Origin: Pedobacter africanus
Lineage (GTDB): Bacteria > Bacteroidota > Bacteroidia > Sphingobacteriales > Sphingobacteriaceae
DNA: 64,000 nt
Assembly (NCBI RefSeq): GCF_900176535.1
Contig: NZ_FWXT01000002.1
Span: 590,911 to 654,910 of the forward strand
Reading direction: 5' to 3'
A model generated the notes under the pieces. That model worked only from the letters and a program-made list of their open reading frames with translations. It had not been told where the DNA came from and searched no databases. The position numbers were made by a program, and so were the translations under genes. This document shows, in pieces, positions 44,908-52,371 of this stretch (positions are counted from its first letter, which is position 1; the number at the start of each line of letters is the position of its first letter).

Positions 44908-45951
44908 TGCCAAAGTATTGCTCATCAGTTCCTGTTCAAGTTTCAGGTATTGTTTTAGTAAGGTAATCTGATTCAGTGCCCTGTTAAAATTATGCAGTTC
45001 ATATTTCGCCCCATAATAAATGTCATTTTGCAGGTAGTCTGTCAAAAACCGGATCGCCTGCATATAAATAATAAACTTACCCGAATAGGCAAAATATTGA
45101 CGTTCATCATGCGTTAAAACACTTTTCATTTCTTCCATATAACCATTATAAATGGCTGTAAAGAAGTCTTTTCTGATGGAAATTTTATCAAAGTCGGTTT
45201 CCTCTTCACTGGCTGCACTCAAATAAGTCCGCATCATGTCGCCTACATCACTGATGAAATAACCAGGCATAACGGTATCTAAATCGATTACACATAATCC
45301 TTTATACTCCCGATCAAAAAGTACGTTGCTAATTTTGGTATCGTGATGTATTACCCTTAATGGGATATTCTCATTATTTAGGATACTCCTGAAAATATCT
45401 ACAATCTCCTGATGCTCAATGATAAAAGAGATACAATCTGCCGCTTTTTCCAATCTTTCGCCACTTGCCTGTTTGCAGGCTTCAACGAACTGATCATATC
45501 GCAGGATCAGGTTGTGAAAATTTGGAATAGTAATGTTCAGTTGTGCCGCATCAAAATCATTGAGTAGCTTTGAAAATTTTCCGAATTGCCGCGCGGCTTC
45601 ATATGCTTCTTCTTTTGCAGAAAGGGTATTTACCGAGTTCGACCCTTCCACAAATGGGAAAAGCCTGAAATACCCATTATCATTAATGATCAAAGATTCA
45701 CCATTTTCAGCCTTAACGGGAGATACAAATAAGTATTCAGGCTGAGTATCAGTTAAATATGCTTTAAGCAGGTTCAGATTCTCATCAATATCAACTGGCT
45801 TTTTAAAAACGTCGCTGTTTACTTTCTGCAGAATATATTTTTGATCATAGGAGTTTACCATCCAGGTATGATTGATCAGTCCATCTCCAAATGGTTGAAC
45901 AGTTGTAGTCATCGGGTCCAGACCGTAGCGGCTTAAAATATTTTCGAACAT
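44905..45951 (-). CDS. APH-family sugar kinase, N-acetylhexosamine 1-kinase-like
   Basis: A 348-residue phosphotransferase of the aminoglycoside-phosphotransferase fold. The N-lobe starts FGDGLINHTW and YILQKVN. The catalytic loop is VIHHDTKISNVLFD and the metal site CVIDLDTVMPGYFISDVGDMMR. These match NahK-type N-acetylhexosamine 1-kinases better than antibiotic kinases. The role would be phosphorylation of GalNAc or GlcNAc released by the GH109 enzyme encoded 1.4 kb away. A perfect LacI-type palindrome lies 58 bases upstream, after the lacI stop. The substrate is inferred from motif and context. Confidence 0.7.
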   Translation of the reverse strand: MFENILSRYGLDPMTTTVQPFGDGLINHTWMVNSYDQKYILQKVNSDVFKKPVDIDENLNLLKAYLTDTQPEYLFVSPVKAENGESLIINDNGYFRLFPFVEGSNSVNTLSAKEEAYEAARQFGKFSKLLNDFDAAQLNITIPNFHNLILRYDQFVEACKQASGERLEKAADCISFIIEHQEIVDIFRSILNNENIPLRVIHHDTKISNVLFDREYKGLCVIDLDTVMPGYFISDVGDMMRTYLSAASEEETDFDKISIRKDFFTAIYNGYMEEMKSVLTHDERQYFAYSGKFIIYMQAIRFLTDYLQNDIYYGAKYELHNFNRALNQITLLKQYLKLEQELMSNTLA

Positions 45952-46008
45952 GGTTTAGTATATTGATTGATGTACCAAACATAAATATTTAACCGGCCAA
46001 AAACACGT

Positions 46009-46020
46009 GCAAACGTTTGC
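46009..46020. promoter_or_regulatory. Perfect LacI-type palindrome upstream of kinase gene
   Basis: GCAAACGTTTGC is a perfect 12-base palindrome of the LacI-family type. It sits between the lacI stop (46027) and the kinase start (45951), so the regulator probably controls the kinase gene independently of its own. Confidence 0.75.
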
Positions 46021-46026
46021 GCGAAA

Positions 46027-47049
46027 TTACTTTCGGTGGCTTAATACCAATTCTGATTCCACAACAATATTAAAATATGCCTGCTCAGTCCCGGTTTCAT
46101 TTCTTGGTTTGTTGATGAGGTCGATCAATATATCAGCAGCCTTTTTGCCTTGCTTATATGGGAATTGCTCCACCGAAGCAATCGGGGTGTGGTCCACATA
46201 GTTGATTATGGGAAGATTAGCATAACTCACAAAATCAATATCCTGAAGCTGGAGTGATTTTGCATAACGCATCGCAAATAAAGCTACATAGTCGTTAAAT
46301 GTGACAATTGCAGTGGGTTTTCGCCTGTGGTTTAACAGGATATCCATGACATCAATCGTCCCTTCTTCCGATAAATCGCAACTTACAACCAATGAAGGGT
46401 CAAATTTGAGACGGTTGGCCATCATCGCGCGAATGTAACCTTCCTTTCTTTCATGACTTGCAACCAGGGTATTCGGGCCATTGATCATTCCAATACTCCG
46501 GTGTCCTTTTTTCAGTAGAAAATTCACCGCCTCAAAGGTACCGGTCTCCAGATTAGATGACACGTAATGAATGTCCTTAATAGGAGGAATACGGTCAAAA
46601 AACACAACCGGTATATTCAGTTTTCTGAAAATATCAAAGTGTTCGTAAGTACTTGTTGTTTTTGAAACGGACACCAATAAACCATCAACACGCTGACTTT
46701 TCATTTTTTCAACAAGTAGCTTCTCTCTTGCCGCATCATCGTGCGATTGCGCCAGTAATACAGTGTAGTTTCTCTTATAGGCGATGTCTTCAATACCGCT
46801 TATTGCCGCCGAAAAAAAGGATTCGGATAACTCCGGTAAAATAACACCTATTACAAAAGATTTACCATGCAAAAATTGAATGGCTTTTTGATTGGGCTCA
46901 TAATTAAGCTCTTCTGCAAGTTTTTTGACCCGCATTTTTGTTGTCAAACCAATGCTCGAATGGTCATTTAAGGCCCTGGATACTGTTGAAACTGAAACCT
47001 TGAGTATCTTCGCTATTTCCTTAATGGTTGTTGGTTTGTCAGACATCAT
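46027..47049 (-). CDS. LacI family transcriptional regulator
   Basis: A 340-residue regulator from the ATG at 47049. The N-terminal helix-turn-helix is TIKEIAKILKVSVSTVSRALN with hinge helix LNYEPNQKAIQFL. A type-1 periplasmic-binding-protein-like effector domain follows, from about residue 60 (FVIGVILPELSESFFSAAISGIED). An upstream in-frame Met at 47085 only adds a non-conserved lead. A short palindrome, TCCAA-ATA-TTGGA (47051-47063), lies just before the start. It is flanked by three LacI-type sites and by the kinase and GH109 genes, so it most likely regulates GalNAc-glycan use. The ligand is unknown. Confidence 0.9.
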   Translation of the reverse strand: MMSDKPTTIKEIAKILKVSVSTVSRALNDHSSIGLTTKMRVKKLAEELNYEPNQKAIQFLHGKSFVIGVILPELSESFFSAAISGIEDIAYKRNYTVLLAQSHDDAAREKLLVEKMKSQRVDGLLVSVSKTTSTYEHFDIFRKLNIPVVFFDRIPPIKDIHYVSSNLETGTFEAVNFLLKKGHRSIGMINGPNTLVASHERKEGYIRAMMANRLKFDPSLVVSCDLSEEGTIDVMDILLNHRRKPTAIVTFNDYVALFAMRYAKSLQLQDIDFVSYANLPIINYVDHTPIASVEQFPYKQGKKAADILIDLINKPRNETGTEQAYFNIVVESELVLSHRK

Positions 47050-47133
47050 ATCCAAATATTGGAATAAAAATAACAATTTCATCAAAAAAACTACATCTGA
47101 TAAAATTACCAGCTAGTTTATTGCAAAATTCAC

Positions 47134-47145
47134 GCAAACGATTGC
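47134..47145. promoter_or_regulatory. LacI-type operator, lacI-proximal
   Basis: GCAAACGATTGC differs from the perfect palindrome at 46009 at one position. It is 85 bases upstream of the lacI start, consistent with autoregulation. Confidence 0.6.
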
Positions 47146-47258
47146 CAGCTAAGCCAGATGAATAATGTATATTTCAAATAGGTTGGAACCGAAATAAATA
47201 GCCACAGCATTTAAGTCCCGGATTGTACAGTACCTGATAAACAGTGAAGATTAAAATA

Positions 47259-47270
47259 TCAAACGTTTGC
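47259..47270. promoter_or_regulatory. LacI-type operator, GH109-proximal
   Basis: TCAAACGTTTGC shares 11 of 12 bases with the perfect palindrome at 46009 and lies 126 bases before the GH109 start. Confidence 0.6.
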
Positions 47271-47395
47271 GTTCTTTTTTAAATTGATTCTTTATGCACT
47301 TAGTTACAGAGTTGCATAACTTGGATGAGTTATTCTTTAAATCGACTGAATGGTACTGATTATCCAGTACAAAACTTTATAATGACTAAACAACT

Positions 47396-48748
47396 ATGAA
47401 CAGAAGAGAATTTGTTAAAAACAGTAGCATTACAGCAGCGGCGGCAACTGTATTACCAGGCAATTCTTTGTTTGCGGCAGCAGCAGCAGATAAAGTAAAA
47501 GTAGCTATGATAGGTGTTGGCTTGCGTGGACAAAACCACTTGAGTCTTTTACTAAAAAGAGCTGATGTGGAGCTTGTTGCAATATGTGATATTGACGAAC
47601 GTATGCTCAATTCTGCTAAAACCATAATCAACAAAAGCGGCAAACCCATGCCTAAGATCTTTACGGGAGACAATTATGCCTGGAAAAAACTCCTGGAAAC
47701 TAAAGGCTTGCAGGCAGTTGTAATAGCTACGCCCTGGGAGTGGCATAAGGAGATGATCATAAAATCTTTGGAAGCGGGACTTAAATATGTGGCTACTGAA
47801 GTCATGTTGGGCATTACTTTACAGGATCATTGGGATGTTGTACAAGCAGCAGAAAAGCACAGCGCAAATGTAATGATGCTTGAAAATGTTTGTTACCGTC
47901 GCGATGTACTTGCTGCATTGAATATGGTAAGACAAGGTGTTTTTGGTGAAATAGTTCATTTACAGGGGGGCTATCAGCATGATCTGAGAGAAGTTAAATT
48001 TAACGATGGTGTTAAAGCGTATGGTGGCGGCGTTGAGTTTAACGAAAAAGGCTTCTCAGAAGCACGCTGGAGAACCAACCATTCGGTACATAGAAATGGC
48101 GACCTCTATCCAACCCACGGAATCGGTCCTGTAGCCAACTGTATCAACATCAATCGCGGAAATAAATTCTTAAAACTAAATTCTTTCGCAACAAAATCCA
48201 GAGGGCTGCATAATTATATAGTTGCGAACGGAGGCGAAAGTCATCCAAATGCCAAGGTAAATTTCCGTTTAGGAGATATTGTAACCACAACAATTGATTG
48301 TGCCAATGGTGAGACCATTATTTTACAGCACGATACCAACCTGCCAAGACCTTATTCGCTTGGCTTCCGGGTACAGGGAACAAAGGGCCTGTGGATGGAC
48401 CTGAATAAAAGTATATACGTGGAAGGTGTCAGCAAACCGCACCAGTGGGATAACCAAAACAGCTGGATGGAAAAATACGATCACCCGCTATGGAAAAAAT
48501 ATGGTGATGACGCACAAGGTGCCGGACATGGCGGTATGGATTTCTTCGTGATACATGCCTTCATTGAATCTGTAAAACGCAATGTGCCAACTCCACTGGA
48601 TGTTTATGACGCAGCAGCATGGAGTGCCATTACCCCTTTAAGTGAGCAGTCCATTGAGCTGGGCAACGAAACGATCGATTTTCCTGACTTCACTAGTGGC
48701 AAATGGATGTCAAGGAAACCAATATTCGCGCTGAACGACGATTATTAG
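47396..48748 (+). CDS. GH109 alpha-N-acetylgalactosaminidase-like protein (Gfo/Idh/MocA fold)
   Basis: A 450-residue protein with a twin-arginine export signal (NRREFVKNSS, then an Ala-rich core to about residue 31). The N-terminal Rossmann domain has IGVGLRGQNHL for NAD binding. The second half carries blocks of the GH109 family: MMLENVCYRRDVLAAL, GGVEFNEKGFSEARWRTNHS, GDLYPTHGIGP and an NGGESHPNAK segment. GH109 enzymes use NAD as a bound cofactor to remove alpha-GalNAc, including from blood-group A antigens. Neighbouring NahK-like kinase, LacI and SusCD genes fit mucin-type or other alpha-GalNAc glycan use. A plain sugar dehydrogenase is the alternative. Confidence 0.85.
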   Translation: MNRREFVKNSSITAAAATVLPGNSLFAAAAADKVKVAMIGVGLRGQNHLSLLLKRADVELVAICDIDERMLNSAKTIINKSGKPMPKIFTGDNYAWKKLLETKGLQAVVIATPWEWHKEMIIKSLEAGLKYVATEVMLGITLQDHWDVVQAAEKHSANVMMLENVCYRRDVLAALNMVRQGVFGEIVHLQGGYQHDLREVKFNDGVKAYGGGVEFNEKGFSEARWRTNHSVHRNGDLYPTHGIGPVANCININRGNKFLKLNSFATKSRGLHNYIVANGGESHPNAKVNFRLGDIVTTTIDCANGETIILQHDTNLPRPYSLGFRVQGTKGLWMDLNKSIYVEGVSKPHQWDNQNSWMEKYDHPLWKKYGDDAQGAGHGGMDFFVIHAFIESVKRNVPTPLDVYDAAAWSAITPLSEQSIELGNETIDFPDFTSGKWMSRKPIFALNDDY

Positions 48749-48765
48749 GTTTTGGTTTAAGCCAT

Positions 48766-48800
48766 AAAAGCCTTGTAATTTAGATTACAAGGCTTTTTAT
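48766..48800 (+). terminator. Intrinsic terminator after GH109 gene
   Basis: A perfect 14-base stem, AAAAGCCTTGTAAT (48766-48779) with complement 48784-48797, a TTAG loop, and a T-rich tail. Confidence 0.92.
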
Positions 48801-48846
48801 GTTAAAATTGAAATCAACCGAACTGTTAACATTAACTTAACATTGA

Positions 48847-48864
48847 ATATGCATATTTGCATAT
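48847..48864. repeat. Short palindrome over the start of the small membrane protein gene
   Basis: ATATGCA (48847-48853) and TGCATAT (48858-48864) form 7-base arms around a 4-base spacer. The right arm includes the first two bases of the ATG at 48863, so the structure could act as an operator or mask the start. Confidence 0.4.
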
Positions 48865-49072
48865 GTTTATAAATATTCTGGCTATAGCCTTTGTCCTTTT
48901 TGCTTTATATGCTGCTTTTAAAATGGATACCGTTTTACAAGGTGTCCTGTTTATCCTTGCAATATGTGTTGTTTGTGGAATATTATATCTGTTTATTTCT
49001 TTTCCGGGGCTCTCCGGACTTTCTGTTGCCATTATGATGGCCGCCTTTATTTTCAGACAAAATAAAAAATAG
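48863..49072 (+). CDS. Small three-helix membrane protein
   Basis: A 69-residue, almost wholly hydrophobic protein with about three short membrane helices and a basic C-terminal tail (FRQNKK). An upstream TTG start adds two residues. No known family is recognised. It has an intact frame and a stop followed by non-coding AT-rich DNA, and stands between the GH109 terminator and the XRE regulator gene. Its reality rests on hydrophobic regularity and length only. Confidence 0.5.
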   Translation: MFINILAIAFVLFALYAAFKMDTVLQGVLFILAICVVCGILYLFISFPGLSGLSVAIMMAAFIFRQNKK

Positions 49073-49147
49073 CTCCTTAACTACACTTTTTCGTGCCCAA
49101 TTACTGAACGGTTACCACCAAGGCTGGTTAATTGAATTATCAGTTTT

Positions 49148-49164
49148 TCTCGCGAATATCGAGA
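49148..49164. promoter_or_regulatory. TCTCG-N7-CGAGA inverted repeat upstream of XRE gene
   Basis: Two 5-base arms separated by 7 bases lie about 140 bases upstream of the XRE start in very AT-rich DNA. It could be the regulator's own operator, but it is a single short occurrence. Confidence 0.25.
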
Positions 49165-49300
49165 GATAATGTAAATTTTTTAATTACCAATAAATCATTT
49201 CAATAATTTGTTTCATAATATTATAAATATATTACAATATTTTATTAAATAATTCTTAAATTTATTATATAGGAATATTCACAGATATACATTATAGGCT

Positions 49301-49630
49301 ATGAAAACTTTAGGTGAAAAATTTAGAATTTTGCGTCAGAAAAAAGGGGTTAACCAAAAAGCTATGGCAGATTTATTGGAGATATCTATCCCGGCATATT
49401 CAAAACTAGAAACTGGTATTACTGATCCAAACTTCAGCAGGATAAACCAGATTGCTGAAGTCCATAACTTATCCTTAAGGCAATTTTTGGATGTAGGTGA
49501 GGAAGGTGTGAGCGAGCAGGAGCAGGTCATCGCACAATTAAAAGAGAAAATAAGTCAATTGGAAAATTCAGTAATTAAGCTGCAAAGTAAGCTTATTGAG
49601 CTTTACGACAGAGATGATCATAAGAAGTGA
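49301..49630 (+). CDS. XRE-family regulator with C-terminal coiled coil
   Basis: A 109-residue DNA-binding protein. Residues about 6-62 form a Cro/CI-type helix-turn-helix (FRILRQKKGVNQKAMADLL, ISIPAYSKLETG). Residues about 70-105 form a heptad-like coiled coil (VIAQLKEKISQLENSVIKLQSKLIELY), suggesting a dimer. It is not paired with an obvious toxin or methylase. The upstream 228 bases are very AT-rich. It faces the Eda gene convergently, with only about 30 bases between. Its targets are unknown. Confidence 0.85.
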   Translation: MKTLGEKFRILRQKKGVNQKAMADLLEISIPAYSKLETGITDPNFSRINQIAEVHNLSLRQFLDVGEEGVSEQEQVIAQLKEKISQLENSVIKLQSKLIELYDRDDHKK

Positions 49631-49659
49631 GAAAAATGAAATCTCACCTCTTATAAATA

Positions 49660-50313
49660 TTATTTTCGGTTCACCATCCCGATCAGTAACTGACAACGTT
49701 CGGTTAACCAGTTGTAGTCTGTTGCCTGGTCTGGCTGCTGAAACAATTTGGAACCAAAGCCTAAAGCAGTTACGCCTGCATTTAACCAGCTGTCAATATT
49801 TTCCTTATTCACGTCAACACCACCGGTTGGCATAAATTTAAGATTAGGGAACAACGGTTTAATTGCCTTTAGAAAGCCCACGCCCAAGGTATCACCGGGA
49901 AATAGTTTCACTAACGGAACCCCCAGTTCTTCAGCAAAGTTAATTTCAGTAGGCGTCATGCATCCGGGTATCCATAGCACATTGTGTGCGGCAGTAGCCG
50001 ATGCCAGATCTGCTTTAACAATTGGGCTCACAATGAAGTCTGCTCCAAGATTAATGTACATTTCTGCCTGTGCTACAGTTTTTATCGTACCTATGCCCAG
50101 TTTCATATCTTTAAGGTGTTCATTTCTGTAAGACAGCAATGCCTTAAAGTTGTCTGGTGCATTTTGCCCCCTGTTTGTAAACTCAAAAACACGGATGCCA
50201 CCCGCATAGCTTGCTTTTAACACTTCAATACAGGTTTGCGCATCTTCATTATAATAAACCGGGATAACCGGATAAGCCTGGATCATGCTTAAAGGATTTG
50301 TTTCTATGTTCAT
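49660..50313 (-). CDS. eda: KDPG / 4-hydroxy-2-oxoglutarate aldolase
   Basis: A 217-residue class I aldolase cleaving 2-keto-3-deoxy-6-phosphogluconate to pyruvate and glyceraldehyde 3-phosphate. GIRVFEFTNRG, GIGTIKTVAQAE, GADFIVSPI, the Schiff-base Lys in LVKLFPGD, and PTGGVD are all present. It follows kdgK by 44 bases on the same strand, forming the lower end of the hexuronate route with the genes on the other side of the shared promoter region. Confidence 0.93.
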   Translation of the reverse strand: MNIETNPLSMIQAYPVIPVYYNEDAQTCIEVLKASYAGGIRVFEFTNRGQNAPDNFKALLSYRNEHLKDMKLGIGTIKTVAQAEMYINLGADFIVSPIVKADLASATAAHNVLWIPGCMTPTEINFAEELGVPLVKLFPGDTLGVGFLKAIKPLFPNLKFMPTGGVDVNKENIDSWLNAGVTALGFGSKLFQQPDQATDYNWLTERCQLLIGMVNRK

Positions 50314-50357
50314 CTGTACGTATTATTTATTTGATAAATTCATTGCTTTAAAAAGAA

Positions 50358-51353
50358 CTATATAGCGCCATCGCCGAAATCTCCTTTAACAAAGAGCTTT
50401 CTATAACCAGATGAAGTTGCTTTGTCTATGATTTCCTGCCCGTTTGTGCTGCTGGTTAAGCCATAAATTAAACCGGCCATAAATGCATCACCGCTTCCAA
50501 TCCTGTCTACTACTTCATTGGTTTCCAATACGGCCGACCTGTAATCGCCTTCTGCATTGTGATAGGTTCCATAAAAGAGGTTGTGCCTGGGGTTATCCAT
50601 GAACCTGAAAGTATAGGCGATGTGTTTACACTGAGGAAAAGCAGCAAATACAGCTTTGGCCGAAGCACTGGCATGTACAGTATAAGTATCTACAGTAGTT
50701 TGACGATTTAGATTTTCGTCGACAGGGATGCCCAGCATTTTATTAACCGCCCAGATATTCCCCATAATTACATCGCAGTATTGTACCAGCTCAGGCATTA
50801 CCGCTATTGGCTGTTTGCCATAATCCCAAAGCCTGCTCCTGTAGTTCAGATCCACGGATATTTTTAAGCCCTTTTTTCTGGCAGCCTGCAAAGCTTCTTT
50901 ACATACAGCAGCCATATTTTCGTTCAAAGCGGGGGTAAGCGCTGTCCAGTGAAACCAGGTATGTCCTTCCAATACCTCGTCCCAGTTGATTACCCCCGGC
51001 AACAATGTACTAAATGAAGAATATTTTCTGTCATAAACCACTTCTCCGCTTGTCAGTCCATTTGCAGAAAGCAGAAAATACAAGCCCATACGGCTGCCCT
51101 GTAATAGCGTTTTATTTGTATTGACCCCCAAATCGGCGAGCGATTGAAGGGCATTTGCGGCAAGCGCATTCTCTGGCACACAACTCACATAAGCACATGG
51201 AATGCCCCATTGACCCAATGAAGCAGAAACGTTCGCCTCCGATCCGCCGGGAAATAAAGAAACGGTGTGGTTCTTAGAAATAAATTGATCCTCAGTGGAA
51301 CTAAACCTTAACAGTAATTCCCCAAATACCAATATGTTTTCTTGATTTAGCAT
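50358..51353 (-). CDS. kdgK: 2-keto-3-deoxygluconate kinase (PfkB family)
   Basis: A 331-residue PfkB-type sugar kinase starting at the ATG at 51353; an upstream in-frame Met adds an unlikely lead. It opens ILVFGELLLRFSS, has the PfkB motif FPGGSEANVSASLGQWG, and ends with the catalytic RIGSGDAFMAGLIYG. It would phosphorylate KDG for the aldolase encoded next. The divergent partner across 171 bases is the mannonate oxidoreductase gene; a LacI-type element lies in between. Confidence 0.88.
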   Translation of the reverse strand: MLNQENILVFGELLLRFSSTEDQFISKNHTVSLFPGGSEANVSASLGQWGIPCAYVSCVPENALAANALQSLADLGVNTNKTLLQGSRMGLYFLLSANGLTSGEVVYDRKYSSFSTLLPGVINWDEVLEGHTWFHWTALTPALNENMAAVCKEALQAARKKGLKISVDLNYRSRLWDYGKQPIAVMPELVQYCDVIMGNIWAVNKMLGIPVDENLNRQTTVDTYTVHASASAKAVFAAFPQCKHIAYTFRFMDNPRHNLFYGTYHNAEGDYRSAVLETNEVVDRIGSGDAFMAGLIYGLTSSTNGQEIIDKATSSGYRKLFVKGDFGDGAI

Positions 51354-51428
51354 AAATAAAAGATTTGAGATTGCAATAATACAGGTTCTCATTATGAAAT
51401 AGAAGTAAACTATTTTATTTAATAAATT

Positions 51429-51450
51429 TCAAACGATTTCGTAAATATTT
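51429..51450. promoter_or_regulatory. LacI-type operator between kdgK and mannonate oxidoreductase genes
   Basis: AACGATTTCGTAAATATTT (51432-51450) matches the exuT-upstream element at 33975-33993 in 18 of 19 bases. TCAAACGATTTC (51429-51440) fits the LacI-family operator form. It sits in the divergent gap and can serve both transcripts. Confidence 0.65.
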
Positions 51451-51524
51451 AATGATCATTCTGATTGCCGGAGCTTAAAATTCACTAACATTGGTAGAAT
51501 AATTTAACCGTTTAAATCAGGAAT

Positions 51525-52346
51525 ATGAAGAGCAGAGATCTGTTTTCATTAGAAAATAAGGTAATTGTAGTTACTGGCGCCACCGGAGTGTTGGGGGAAT
51601 CATTTGCATTGGCCATTGCCGAAGCAGGGGCAAAGGTGGCCATTTTAGGCCGTAACGAAGAAAAGGCAAATCAAAGGGTAAAGGCGATTACAGAAAGCGG
51701 AGGAGAGGCAATAGCCGTGATTACTGACGTACTGGACGAAACCGCACTCAATGCCGCAAAAAATCAAATACTGAGTACCTGGGGTACCATCGATGGATTG
51801 GTGAATGCTGCAGGAGGGAATATCCCTGGCGCTACTATTGCTCCAGACCAGAACATCTTTGACATTAAGGTAAGCGACACTCAAAAAGCAGTCGAACTTA
51901 ATCTTTTCGGTACGGTATATCCAACACACGTATTTGGCCGTGTCATTGCTGAAAAAGGAAAAGGATCCATCGTAAATATTTCTTCTCTGGCAGCACAGCG
52001 TCCTTTAACCCGCGTATTGGGTTATACGATGGGAAAAAACGCCATTGAAGGCTATACAAAATGGATGGCCGTAGAGCTTGCACAACGCTATGGAGATAAA
52101 GTCCGGGTAAATGCGCTTGCACCGGGTGTGTTTTTAACCGAACAGAACAGATCGCTTTTAACCAACGCAGATGGTACCTTTACCGATCGCGCGCAGCGTT
52201 TTGTCAATCATACACCTTTTGGCCGTCTGGGAAATCCCCAGGAGCTAAATGGTACCCTAATCTACCTGTTAAGCGATGCATCAGCATTTGTAAATGGTGA
52301 AACCATATTGGTCGATGGCGGTTTCAATGCCTACAGTGGCGTATAA
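51525..52346 (+). CDS. SDR-family D-mannonate oxidoreductase (fructuronate reductase)
   Basis: A 273-residue short-chain dehydrogenase: TGATGVLGESFA nucleotide loop, NAAGG, catalytic Ser in NISSLAA and YTMGK for the Tyr-Lys pair. The role as the oxidoreductase between fructuronate and mannonate is inferred from its place directly before uxuA (25 bases) and from the known SDR-type enzymes in Bacteroidota that replace the unrelated enterobacterial UxuB. A KduD-like role is the alternative. Confidence 0.8.
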   Translation: MKSRDLFSLENKVIVVTGATGVLGESFALAIAEAGAKVAILGRNEEKANQRVKAITESGGEAIAVITDVLDETALNAAKNQILSTWGTIDGLVNAAGGNIPGATIAPDQNIFDIKVSDTQKAVELNLFGTVYPTHVFGRVIAEKGKGSIVNISSLAAQRPLTRVLGYTMGKNAIEGYTKWMAVELAQRYGDKVRVNALAPGVFLTEQNRSLLTNADGTFTDRAQRFVNHTPFGRLGNPQELNGTLIYLLSDASAFVNGETILVDGGFNAYSGV

Positions 52347-52371
52347 TCTGATTATTAAATAACCAAATAAG

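Larger units (their letters stand above)
47050..47395. promoter_or_regulatory. Divergent regulatory region of lacI and GH109 genes
   Basis: This 346-base gap holds two LacI-type sites (47134-47145 and 47259-47270) and the small palindrome at the lacI start. No believable open frame is present in either direction. The promoters of both genes must be here, but I see no convincing -33/-7 pair. Confidence 0.6.

Noticed and set aside
44905..45951. Aminoglycoside resistance kinase
   Set aside because: The fold is shared, but the IDLDTVMPG metal-site block and the GH109/LacI neighbourhood fit an N-acetylhexosamine kinase better.
45961..47300. Repeated GCAAACGnTTGC stretches as a CRISPR-like or satellite repeat
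   Set aside because: Copies are only 12 bases, irregularly spaced, and each is centred in a promoter region, which fits LacI operators.
49180..49290. AT-rich stretch before the XRE gene as a mobile-element scar or attachment site
   Set aside because: No terminal inverted repeats, direct repeats or integrase remnants are visible; low GC alone is not evidence.
49627..49647. GTGAGA/TCTCAC hairpin between the XRE and eda genes as a terminator
   Set aside because: The stem is only six pairs with a nine-base loop and no T tract; too weak to list as a feature.
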